21,353 nucleotides of DNA. It comes from JBBSMX01 sp038232935. Its GTDB lineage: Bacteria > Bacteroidota > Rhodothermia > Rhodothermales > JANQRZ01. Location: positions 1 through 21,353 of the forward strand of contig JBBSMX010000070.1 of assembly GCA_038232935.1 (NCBI GenBank), written 5' to 3'. Shown piece after piece: positions 14,980 through 21,353 of the stretch; position 1 is the stretch's first letter; every line of letters begins with the position of its first letter. The position numbers and the translations under genes are program-made. Below the pieces are notes generated by a model, which saw only the letters and a program-made list of their open reading frames with translations, was not told the origin of the DNA and made no database searches.

Positions 14980-16632
14980 GTGCCTCTCGACCCCCTCGCC
15001 GGCCAGCCGGTGCCGCCTCGCCTCCTCCCGAACATCCCCCGCCTCGTAACGGCGTATTACACGACGCGGCCTGACCCGGACGACCCGGGTCAGCGCGTCG
15101 CGTTCGGCACGTCGGGACACCGGGGGACCTCGCTCGACGGGAGCTTCACCGAGGCGCACATCCTCGCTATCACGCAGGCGGTTTGTGAATACCGAAAGGC
15201 CGAGGGCACGGATGGCCCACTCTACGTCGGGATGGACACGCACGCGCTGTCCGAGGCGGCGTGGGGCTCCGTGCTCGAAGTGCTCGCGGCGAACGGGGTG
15301 GAGACGATGATCCAGGCCGGTCACGGCTACACGCCCACACCCGTCGTCTCCCACGTGATTCTGACGTACAACCGCGACCGGACAGACGGGCTCGCCGACG
15401 GCCTCATCATCACGCCGAGCCATAACCCACCCGAGGACGGTGGGGTCAAGTACAACCCGCCGTCGGGCGGTCCCGCCGGGACCGAGACGACGCAGACGAT
15501 CCAGGACCGCGCCAACGACCTCCTCCGCGTCGGGCTCGACGGCGTCCGGCGCATCCCGCTCGCCCGCGCCCTCGACGCCGGCACGACGCACGAGCACGAC
15601 TACGTCCGCCCCTACGTCGACGACCTCGCCAGCGTGATCGACATGGAAGCCATCCGGAGTGCCGGGCTGCGGATCGGGGCCGACCCGATGGGCGGTGCGG
15701 GCGTGAACTACTGGGAGCCCATCGCCGAGACGTACGGGCTCGACATCGAGGTCGTCAATCCTCACGTGGACCCGACGTTCTCGTTCATGCGCGTGGACAA
15801 GGACGGGAAGATTCGGATGGACTGCTCGTCGCCGTACGCCATGGCCGGCCTCGTCGCCCTCAAAGACCGCTTCGAGATCGCTTTCGGCAACGACCCCGAC
15901 TTCGACCGCCACGGCATCGTCACCCCGACGGCCGGGCTGATGAACCCGAACCACTACCTCGCCGTCGCGGTCCAGTACCTCTTTCCGCACCGGCCGGACT
16001 GGCCCGAGCACGCCGCGGTGGGCAAGACGCTCGTCTCCTCGTCGATGATCGACCGCGTGGCCGCGCACCTCGGCCGCCGCCTCGCCGAGGTGCCCGTCGG
16101 GTTCAAGTGGTTCGTGGACGGACTGCTGAGCGGGGACGTCGGGTTCGGTGGCGAGGAGAGCGCCGGGGCGTCGTTTCTCCGCCGTGACGGGACCGTGTGG
16201 ACGACCGACAAGGACGGGATCATCCTCGCCCTGCTCGCCGCCGAGATCACCGCCGTGACGGGGAAGGACCCCGGCGAGCACTACCGCGCGCTCGAAGAGC
16301 ACTTCGGCAGCCCCGTCTACCAGCGCACCGACGCACCCGCCTCGCGCGAGCAAAAGGCCGCGTTGAAGAAGCTCTCCCCCGACGCCGTCGACGCCGACAC
16401 GCTCGCGGGCGAGCCCGTCCTCGCCAAGCTGACGGAGGCCCCCGGCAACGGCGCGCCCATCGGCGGGCTGAAGGTGGTAACCGAGAACGGGTGGTTCGCC
16501 GCCCGCCCCTCGGGCACCGAGAACATCTACAAGATCTACGCGGAGAGTTTCCGGGGCGAGGCGCACCTCGCCCAGCTCCAGGCCGAAGCGAAAGGGATCG
16601 TGAGCGCCGCCTTCGAGCGGGCGGGGGTGTGA
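14980..16632 (+). CDS. pgm: Phosphoglucomutase, alpha-D-glucose phosphate-specific
   Basis: This 550-residue enzyme interconverts glucose-6-phosphate and glucose-1-phosphate and belongs to the E. coli Pgm subfamily (about 546 residues). The GTG at 14980 is the start because the first ~45 residues (LAGQP, YYTTRP, VAFGTSGHRG) align with the family's normal N-terminus. The phosphoserine is S147 in ITPSHNPPEDGG. The magnesium loop is D305, D307 and D309 in GNDPDFDRHG, and the sugar-binding loop is GEESAG (391-396). The phosphate-binding site is RPSGTENIYKIY near the C-terminus. It follows the glucan synthase across a palindromic element and can feed it glucose-1-phosphate, or drain it when glycogen is broken down. 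A strong hairpin follows the gene. Confidence 0.96.
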   Translation: MPLDPLAGQPVPPRLLPNIPRLVTAYYTTRPDPDDPGQRVAFGTSGHRGTSLDGSFTEAHILAITQAVCEYRKAEGTDGPLYVGMDTHALSEAAWGSVLEVLAANGVETMIQAGHGYTPTPVVSHVILTYNRDRTDGLADGLIITPSHNPPEDGGVKYNPPSGGPAGTETTQTIQDRANDLLRVGLDGVRRIPLARALDAGTTHEHDYVRPYVDDLASVIDMEAIRSAGLRIGADPMGGAGVNYWEPIAETYGLDIEVVNPHVDPTFSFMRVDKDGKIRMDCSSPYAMAGLVALKDRFEIAFGNDPDFDRHGIVTPTAGLMNPNHYLAVAVQYLFPHRPDWPEHAAVGKTLVSSSMIDRVAAHLGRRLAEVPVGFKWFVDGLLSGDVGFGGEESAGASFLRRDGTVWTTDKDGIILALLAAEITAVTGKDPGEHYRALEEHFGSPVYQRTDAPASREQKAALKKLSPDAVDADTLAGEPVLAKLTEAPGNGAPIGGLKVVTENGWFAARPSGTENIYKIYAESFRGEAHLAQLQAEAKGIVSAAFERAGV

Positions 16633-16687
16633 CCCCCCCGGCGGCCCCCGTCCGATTTGCGGTCACTGCGCTCCCCGCTGCACCGGC

Positions 16688-16715
16688 CTGTCCCCCTCAA
16701 AGGGGGACAGCTTTT
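16688..16715 (+). terminator. Stem-loop and short T-run after pgm, candidate terminator
   Basis: CTGTCCCCCT (16688-16697) and AGGGGGACAG (16701-16710) form a perfect 10-bp stem with a CAA loop, followed by CTTTTCG. This is the best intrinsic-terminator candidate in the window. It would separate the glycerol/glycogen block from the ETF block. The T-run is short (four), so termination may be partial. Confidence 0.6.
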
Positions 16716-16749
16716 CGCGTCTTGGGAGCGAAGCGAGTGCGCGAAAAGC
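16710..16749. repeat. Second inverted repeat overlapping the pgm terminator
   Basis: GCTTTTCGCG at 16710-16719 is a perfect inverted match to CGCGAAAAGC at 16740-16749, with a 20-nt loop that contains GCGAAGCGAG. It shares one base with the preceding stem. A looser outer pairing (TGTGACCCCC at 16628-16637 with GGGGGTCACC at 16751-16760, nine of ten) would enclose both stems in a roughly 130-nt folded element. Whether this is a repeat family of its own cannot be judged from one copy. Confidence 0.5.
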
Positions 16750-16850
16750 AGGGGGTCACCGAGGACTTTTGCCCAACATTCGCCTCGCAGGGCCAGAGCG
16801 GCATGGTATCTTCCGCCCGCTTCACGTCCCTTTACCCTCTCGCCGTTCCC

Positions 16851-17600
16851 ATGAAGTTCTGCGTCTGCATCAAGCAGGTCCCCGACGTCTCCGCGCCCAT
16901 CCAGATCCGCGGCGGCGAGCTCGTGATGGACGCCGGCCGCATGGTCCTCAACGCCTACGACGCCTCGGCCGTCGAAGAAGCGCTCGTGCTGACGGACGCG
17001 CACGGCGGCGAAGTAGACGTTGTTCTTATCGGCCCGGAGCGGGCGGCGGAGACGGTCCGCAAAGCGCTCGCGATGGGCGCGGCGCGTGGCACCCATCTCG
17101 TGGTGCCGGACGACGCCGAGCTCGACTCATCGGCCGTCTCCGAGCTCCTCGCCCGCCACTTCGAAGGCCACGACTACGACGTGATCGCGACGGGCAAGCA
17201 GGCCCAGGACACCGACGCCGGCCTCGCGGGCGGCATGCTCGCCGAGCGGCTCGGCCTCCCCTACGCCACGAACGCCGTCGGCCTCGCGGTGGAAGACGGC
17301 ACGCTCGTGGTCACGCGGCAGGGCGACGCCGGGCAGGAAATCATCGCGCTCCCGACGCCGTGCCTCGTGACGTGCTCCAACGACATGAACGACCCGCGCA
17401 TCCCGAACCTCAAAGGGATCATGGCGGCCAAGAAGAAGGTGATCGAGACGAAGCCGGTGGAAGGCCTCCCCGCCGCCTCGGTCCGCGTCCTCCGCTACGA
17501 GCCGATGCCGACGCGCGAGCCCGGCCAGACTATCGACGGCGAGCCCGCCGAGCAGGCCGCCGAAATCGTCCGCCGCCTCCACGAAGCCAGCGTTATCTGA
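16851..17600 (+). CDS. etfB: Electron transfer flavoprotein, beta subunit
   Basis: This 249-residue subunit pairs with EtfA to carry electrons from acyl-CoA dehydrogenases. It begins MKFCVCIKQVPDV, the usual EtfB start, and has YDASAVEEALVLTDAHGGEV (36-55), a partner-contacting GKQAQDTDAG (115-124), and the C-terminal signature NDPRIPNLKGIMAAKKKVIE (180-199). The ATG at 16851 is preferred; ATG 16803 and a frame open since 16197 have no homology upstream. In ordinary ETF this subunit binds AMP, whereas in bifurcating ETF it binds a second FAD; the residues I can inspect do not settle which applies. It leads the etfB-etfA-fixC-fixX-gcdH block, with a pyrimidine-rich leader. EtfA follows after 90 bp. 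Confidence 0.94.
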   Translation: MKFCVCIKQVPDVSAPIQIRGGELVMDAGRMVLNAYDASAVEEALVLTDAHGGEVDVVLIGPERAAETVRKALAMGAARGTHLVVPDDAELDSSAVSELLARHFEGHDYDVIATGKQAQDTDAGLAGGMLAERLGLPYATNAVGLAVEDGTLVVTRQGDAGQEIIALPTPCLVTCSNDMNDPRIPNLKGIMAAKKKVIETKPVEGLPAASVRVLRYEPMPTREPGQTIDGEPAEQAAEIVRRLHEASVI

Positions 17601-17690
17601 GAATGGGAGAACGGGAGATAGGGGGAAAGGAAGACCGATAGCACCCTCACCCTTCTCCCCGTTCACCCGCTCCCCCTTTCCCAACCCTCC

Positions 17691-18668
17691 ATGCCCACGA
17701 TCCTCAGCACTGTCGTCGTCCAGAGCGGCAAGTCCACGCGCGCCTCGTTCGAAGTCCTCACCCGCTGCCGGCAGATCGCCGATGCTCAGGGGTGGGACCT
17801 CGCCGCCGTCATCCTCGCGCCCGACGCCGCTGCGTTCGCCGATGACGCTGCCCTCTACGGGGCGAAAACGGTCTACGCCGTCAGCCACCCCCTGTTCGAA
17901 AGCCCGCTCAACACGCCCGTCGTGGACGCGCTCGCCGCGGTGATCGAGCAGGTGCAGCCCGCCGTCGTCGCGTTCCCGTCGTCGGAGGGGGTGAAGGACG
18001 TGCTCGGGGCACTCGCGGTGCGGACGGGGGCGGCGGTGCTCGCCGACGTGGCCGAGTTCGACGTGAAGGACGGCGGGGTCGAAGCGCTCCGGCCGGTGAT
18101 GGCGGCGAAGTTCATGGCCCGCACCCGCGCCGAGGGCTCGCCCGTGTTCGTCTCCGTCCGCTCCGGCTCGACGCCGGCCGAGGAAGCGCCGGTCGACGCC
18201 GATGTGCAGCCCGTCGCGTTCGATGCCGGCACAACGGCACAGACGCTCCGTGAGGTCGCGGCGGCGACGGTGGGCGGCGCGGTCGATCTCTCCGAAGCGC
18301 TCGTCGTCGTGGCGGCCGGGCGCGGGGTGAAGGACGACGAGGCCAAGCGGCTCGTGGACGAGCTCGCCGCCGTGACGGGCGCAGCCATCGGGGCGAGCCG
18401 CGCCGTCGTAGAGACGGGCATGTTTCCGGCGACGGCGCAGATCGGGCAGACGGGCAAGGTGGTCTCCCCCGACCTCTACTTCGCCGTCGGCATCTCCGGG
18501 GCCGTGCAGCACGTCGCCGGGATGACGAACAGCCGCATCATCGTCGCCATCAACAAAGACCCCGACGCGCCGATCTTCGACGTGGCGACCTACGGCCTCG
18601 TCGGCGACCTGTACACGATTCTGCCCGCCCTCATCGCCGAGTTGAAGAAAGCGAACGCCGCCGCCTAG
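17691..18668 (+). CDS. etfA: Electron transfer flavoprotein, alpha subunit
   Basis: This 325-residue subunit binds the electron-carrying FAD. The N-terminal domain shares the EtfB fold; the C-terminal FAD domain shows all standard motifs. These are AAGRGVKDDE (208-217), SRAVVETGMFP (236-246) containing the flavin-contacting arginine, QIGQTGKVVSPDLYFAVGIS (250-269) with the family's GISGAVQHVAGM (267-278), and INKDPDAPIFDVATYGLVGD (287-306). The length is normal for the family (about 310-325). The leader 17651-17690 is 35 of 40 pyrimidines, and no Shine-Dalgarno is seen. The gene is followed by a palindromic element and then fixC, the electron acceptor of ETF. Confidence 0.96.
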   Translation: MPTILSTVVVQSGKSTRASFEVLTRCRQIADAQGWDLAAVILAPDAAAFADDAALYGAKTVYAVSHPLFESPLNTPVVDALAAVIEQVQPAVVAFPSSEGVKDVLGALAVRTGAAVLADVAEFDVKDGGVEALRPVMAAKFMARTRAEGSPVFVSVRSGSTPAEEAPVDADVQPVAFDAGTTAQTLREVAAATVGGAVDLSEALVVVAAGRGVKDDEAKRLVDELAAVTGAAIGASRAVVETGMFPATAQIGQTGKVVSPDLYFAVGISGAVQHVAGMTNSRIIVAINKDPDAPIFDVATYGLVGDLYTILPALIAELKKANAAA

Positions 18669-18679
18669 CCCCTACCCTC

Positions 18680-18789
18680 TTGTCATTGCGAGCACAGCGA
18701 AGCAACCCCGAAGGGCTCAGCGCAGCTAATCTCCACCCGCAGGCAAACCGAAGGAGATCGCTTCGTCGCTTTGCTCCTCGCGATGACAC
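18680..18789. repeat. Palindromic intergenic element, copy in the etfA-fixC gap
   Basis: The left end TTGTCATTGCGAG (18680-18692) faces the right end CTCGCGATGACA (18777-18788), matching at 11 of 12 positions over TGTCATTGCGAG. The right arm carries GGAGATCGCTTCG (18753-18765), one base off the other copies. The left arm contains CTAATCTCC (18725-18733), which can pair with GGAGAT. It is 110 bp long, like the copy at 14828. It fills nearly all of the 143-bp gap between etfA and fixC. Confidence 0.8.
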
Positions 18790-18811
18790 ATGTAACCCGT
18801 AGCGTTACCCG

Positions 18812-20137
18812 ATGGACGAGACCTTCGACTGTATCATCGTCGGCGGCGGGATCGCCGGACTGAGCGCGGCCCTGACGCTGGCGCGCGCCGACGCCCGCTT
18901 CCTCCTCATCGAGCGCGGGGAGTGGAGCGGCGCGAAGAACGTCTCCGGCGGCGTGCTCTGGGGCCACGACCTCGCCCGCCTCGTCCCGAACTACTGGGAG
19001 GAAGAGGACGCCGGGTGGGACCGGTTCGTGAACCACCGCCGCCTCACGTTCATGGACGACGGCGCGTCGTTCTCCCTCGACTTCAAGTCCGACCACCTCA
19101 ACGCCACGCCCTACGTCGGCGTCACCGTCCTCCGCTCCCGCTTCGACGCCTGGCTCGCCGGCAAAGTGCAGGAGGCCATCGACCAGAGCACCGCGGCCGA
19201 CGAGTCGATTCTCGCCACCGATATCCTCGTGCGCGAGGTGATCCAAGAGGACGGCCGCGTCGTCGGCATCCGCGCGGGCGACGACGCGTTCTACGCCGAC
19301 TGCGTGATCCTCGCCGAGGGCGTCAACAACCTGCTCACGCGGCAGGTCGGGTTGCAGACCGATTACGTCCCCGCCGAGGGCCTCGCCGTCGGCGTAAAAG
19401 AGGTGATCCGGTTCGACCGGACCGTGCTCGAAGACCGATTCCAACTGAACGGCCGGAGCGGAATGACGAATGAGTACGTCGGCTACGCGAGCGGCGGCGT
19501 CGAGGGCGGCGGCTTCCTCTACACCAATCTCGACTCCGTCTCCATCGGCCTCGTCCTCGGGATGGCGGACCTGCGCCGCGCCGGGCTCAAGCCCTACGAC
19601 CTCCTCAACCAGTTTAAAACCCACCCGGCCGTCGCCGACACGATCCGCGGCGGCGAAGTGCTGGAGTACAGCGCCAAAGTCGTCTCGACGGGCGACATGC
19701 GGGTGATGCCGCGCGAGGTCTACGCCGACGGCGTGCTCATCGCGGGCGAGGCGGCGAACCTCGTCCTCAACGCGGGCCGGGCGATCCAGGGGATGGACTA
19801 CGCGATGCGCAGCGGCATCCTCGCCGCCGAGACCGTGCTCGAAGCGAAGGGCGCGGGGAATTTCAGCGCGGCGTTCCTGCAGCACTACCGCGCCGCGCTC
19901 GACAACTCGTACGTGATGCAGGACCTCCGCGGCTTCCAGCAGGCCGTGCAGGTGCTCCACAACCCCGCGATGTTCACGGCCGTCCCGCGCATGGTCTGCG
20001 ATTTTGGCCGGGAGTTCTTCACCGTCGACAACCAACCGACGCGCAAGGCGTACCAGATCCTCCGCGACGTGCGGAAGGAGCACATGAGCTACTGGGACCT
20101 CGTTAAGCTCGGCTCCCGCGCCGCCCGCGCCCTTTAA
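18812..20137 (+). CDS. fixC: FixC-type ETF:quinone oxidoreductase flavoprotein
   Basis: This 441-residue FAD flavoprotein accepts electrons from reduced ETF and passes them to the membrane quinone pool. The FAD fold is CIIVGGGIAGLSAALTLARA (7-26). The ETF-QO/FixC motif WSGAKNVSGGVLWG (38-51) follows. The second FAD segment starts at VLIAGEAANLVLNAGRAIQG (308-327) and continues into MDYAMRSG. ETF-QO of animals and many bacteria is about 550-600 residues with a C-terminal [4Fe-4S] domain; here that domain is absent and encoded separately by fixX 120 bp downstream. ATG 18812 starts directly on the FAD fold. The leader is GTAACCCGTAGCGTTACCCG with no Shine-Dalgarno and lies just after a palindromic element. 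Confidence 0.93.
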   Translation: MDETFDCIIVGGGIAGLSAALTLARADARFLLIERGEWSGAKNVSGGVLWGHDLARLVPNYWEEEDAGWDRFVNHRRLTFMDDGASFSLDFKSDHLNATPYVGVTVLRSRFDAWLAGKVQEAIDQSTAADESILATDILVREVIQEDGRVVGIRAGDDAFYADCVILAEGVNNLLTRQVGLQTDYVPAEGLAVGVKEVIRFDRTVLEDRFQLNGRSGMTNEYVGYASGGVEGGGFLYTNLDSVSIGLVLGMADLRRAGLKPYDLLNQFKTHPAVADTIRGGEVLEYSAKVVSTGDMRVMPREVYADGVLIAGEAANLVLNAGRAIQGMDYAMRSGILAAETVLEAKGAGNFSAAFLQHYRAALDNSYVMQDLRGFQQAVQVLHNPAMFTAVPRMVCDFGREFFTVDNQPTRKAYQILRDVRKEHMSYWDLVKLGSRAARAL

Positions 20138-20138
20138 C

Positions 20139-20230
20139 TTGTCATTGCGGAGGCGCGTCCGCGCCGACGCGGCCATCTCCTACGGTCTGCTAGTCTTTTG
20201 GAGATTGCTTCGCTGCGCTTGCAATGACAA
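20139..20230. repeat. Palindromic intergenic element, copy in the fixC-fixX gap
   Basis: The ends TTGTCATTGC (20139-20148) and GCAATGACAA (20221-20230) are perfectly complementary. The right arm has GGAGATTGCTTCG (20200-20212), identical to the 14828 copy. The left arm CCATCTCC (20173-20180) can pair with GGAGAT. At 92 bp it is shorter than the 110-bp copies and less regular inside. It begins two bases after the fixC stop and lies inside what should be a single transcription unit. Confidence 0.8.
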
Positions 20231-20257
20231 CTCTTTCCTGAACGATTGAGCCTCCCT

Positions 20258-20572
20258 ATGCCCGACGACATCAAAACCCTGAGCATCGCCGAGCGGCTGG
20301 GCAAGGTCGCCTACCGCAACCAGGGCCGCGCCGAGGCCAAGCCGCACATCCTCGTCGACACCGACATCTGCAACTCGGTGTGCCCGCACAAGTGCACGAC
20401 GTACGTCTGCCCGGCCAATTGCTATACGCTCGACGAGATGAACCAAGTGCATTTCCAGTTCGAGGACTGCATCGAGTGCGGGACCTGCATGTACGCCTGC
20501 GACCAGGGTGCTGTCGCGTGGAGCTACCCCGACCCCGAGGTCGGCCGCGGCGTAAACTGGAACCTCGGCTAG
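20258..20572 (+). CDS. fixX: FixX-type ferredoxin subunit of ETF:quinone oxidoreductase
   Basis: This 104-residue iron-sulfur protein corresponds to the C-terminal cluster domain of ETF-QO. The likely [4Fe-4S] ligands are C51 in CPANCY and C71, C74 and C77 in CIECGTCMYAC, by comparison with CPA and CxxCxxC of known ETF-QO. Additional cysteines C38, C42, C46, C55 and C81 are present, including CNSVCPHKC in the N-terminal half. FixX proteins often have some extra cysteines, but nine in 104 residues is many for one cluster. The ending WSYPDPEVGRGVNW is typical. ATG 20258 is chosen; a TTG at 20246 would add four residues. It follows fixC and precedes a glutaryl-CoA dehydrogenase by 45 bp. Confidence 0.92.
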   Translation: MPDDIKTLSIAERLGKVAYRNQGRAEAKPHILVDTDICNSVCPHKCTTYVCPANCYTLDEMNQVHFQFEDCIECGTCMYACDQGAVAWSYPDPEVGRGVNWNLG

Positions 20573-20617
20573 CCTCGACCTTTCGAGCGTACCCGCCGCT
20601 GAACCCCTTTTTCTGAC

Positions 20618-21353
20618 ATGGAGCTAGACATGGCGAAGCATCACTTCAACACCGACGACGCGTTTCTCTTCGAGCAGATGCTCGGTGAGGAGGACCGGCT
20701 CATCATGCAGTCCGCCCGCGACTACGCGCAGCAGAACCTGGAGCCGCGCGCGCTCGAAGGCAACCAGGACGAAGTCTTCCACGACGAGATCCCCGGCGAG
20801 ATGGCCGAGATGGGTCTGCTGGGCGCGACGATCCCCGAGGAGTACGGAGGGCTCGGCGCGAGCTACACCGCCTACGGCCTCATCGCCCGCGAGCTGGAGC
20901 GTGTCGATTCCGGCTACCGCTCATTCGCGTCCGTACAGTCGTCGCTCGTGATGTACCCGATCTACGACTTCGGGACCGAGGACCAGCGCCAGCGCTTCCT
21001 CCCCCAACTCGCGAGCGCCGAGATGATCGGCTGCTTCGGCCTCACCGAGCCGAACCACGGCTCCGACCCCGGCTCGATGGAGACGACGGCGACGAAGGTC
21101 GACGGCGGCTTCGTGCTCAACGGCGCGAAGATGTGGATCACGAACTCCCCCATCGCCGACGTCGGCGTGGTGTGGGCGAAGTCGAAGGGGGACGGCGAGG
21201 ACGGCGTGATCCGCGGCTTCCTCGTCGAGAAGGGGATGGACGGCTACACCGCGCCGAAGACGCACAACAAGATGTCGCTGCGCGCGAGCATCACCGGCGA
21301 GATGGTCTTCGACGACTGCTTCGTCCCCAACGAGAACGTCTTCCCCGAGATCC
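20618..21353 (+). CDS. gcdH: Glutaryl-CoA dehydrogenase family acyl-CoA dehydrogenase, 5' part only
   Basis: An open frame runs from ATG 20618 off the right edge, showing 245 of an expected ~390-400 residues. The visible part is the N-terminal helical and middle beta domains. Motifs typical of glutaryl-CoA dehydrogenase are IPEEYGGLGASYTAYGLIAR (72-91), ELERVDSGYRS (92-102) and SVQSSLVMYPIYDFG (105-119). GCFGLTEPNHGSDPGSMET (138-156) is the FAD-contact region, and GAKMWITNSPIAD follows at 169-181. It would oxidise glutaryl-CoA, with decarboxylation to crotonyl-CoA, and reduce ETF. The catalytic glutamate lies beyond the window. A second in-frame ATG is at 20630. Its position after etfB-etfA-fixC-fixX gives a complete electron path from substrate to quinone. 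Confidence 0.9.
   Translation, partial: MELDMAKHHFNTDDAFLFEQMLGEEDRLIMQSARDYAQQNLEPRALEGNQDEVFHDEIPGEMAEMGLLGATIPEEYGGLGASYTAYGLIARELERVDSGYRSFASVQSSLVMYPIYDFGTEDQRQRFLPQLASAEMIGCFGLTEPNHGSDPGSMETTATKVDGGFVLNGAKMWITNSPIADVGVVWAKSKGDGEDGVIRGFLVEKGMDGYTAPKTHNKMSLRASITGEMVFDDCFVPNENVFPEI

Noticed and set aside
13360..16566. A 1068-codon open frame on the minus strand opposite fbp, glgM and pgm
   Set aside because: It is antisense to three well-supported enzymes, is rich in R/G/V/D without any domain, and spans their intergenic gaps. This is the usual effect of high-GC third positions.
16197..16850. Long upstream extension of the etfB frame
   Set aside because: It overlaps the 3' end of pgm in another frame, is arginine-rich, and crosses the terminator hairpins. 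EtfB homologues start at the MKFCVCIKQVPD position (16851).
10684..20230. CRISPR-like reading of the four repeated palindromes
   Set aside because: Copies are kilobases apart, variable in sequence and separated by genes, with no spacers and no cas genes.
20246..20257. TTG start for fixX at 20246
   Set aside because: It would add only MSLP. The ATG at 20258 is preceded by the same CCTCCCT-type leader as neighbouring genes.

Overview
The window looks like a high-GC chromosomal segment from a member of Bacteroidota/Rhodothermota, most likely Rhodothermales. Two secreted proteins end in a T9SS-type (Por) C-terminal sorting domain. A periplasmic-propeller histidine kinase of the Y_Y_Y type is present. 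No gene has a clear Shine-Dalgarno sequence; starts are instead preceded by pyrimidine-rich leaders. The taxonomic placement is inferred from these traits and not from any database match. I see no tRNA, rRNA, CRISPR array, prophage or insertion-sequence transposase.

Left half (234-8933), all on the minus strand and read right to left. A hybrid-architecture sensor kinase (5910-8933) is followed by a LuxR/NarL-type response regulator (5171-5854). Next comes a short stretch whose only recognisable content is the tail of a sorting domain (4877-5029) and a perfect 14-bp hairpin (4801-4845). A two-gene secreted-protein unit follows: a ScyD/ScyE-like beta-propeller protein (3473-4762), then 30 bp downstream a CSLREA/parallel beta-helix protein (1076-3442). 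Last is a cupin protein with a Tat/lipoprotein-like leader (234-809).

Right half (9114 to the end), all on the plus strand and metabolic. The first group is glpK, glpD, fbp, an actinobacterial-type glycogen/maltose-1-phosphate synthase (glgM-like) and pgm. Together these outline a route from glycerol through glycerol-3-phosphate and triose phosphate to fructose-6-phosphate, glucose-1-phosphate and alpha-glucan. The second group is etfB, etfA, fixC, fixX and a glutaryl-CoA dehydrogenase that runs off the window end. This is an acyl-CoA dehydrogenase to ETF to quinone electron-transfer module with the ETF:quinone oxidoreductase split into FixC and FixX. Both groups deliver electrons from carbon catabolism to the quinone pool (GlpD and FixC/FixX).

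The least explained structure is a family of about 90-110 bp imperfect palindromes with ends related to TTGTCATTGCGAG/CTCGCAATGACAA. Four copies lie in the right half, each in a gap between co-directional genes (glpK-glpD, glgM-pgm, etfA-fixC, fixC-fixX), and none lies in the left half. One copy is wrapped in a second, different inverted repeat. A separate hairpin pair separates pgm from etfB, and an 18-nt motif occurs in inverted orientation at 10620 and 14943. No wholly new enzymatic system is evident. The repeat family, the secreted repeat proteins with their neighbouring two-component system, and the GlpK that lacks the E. coli-type regulatory arginine are the points most worth following.
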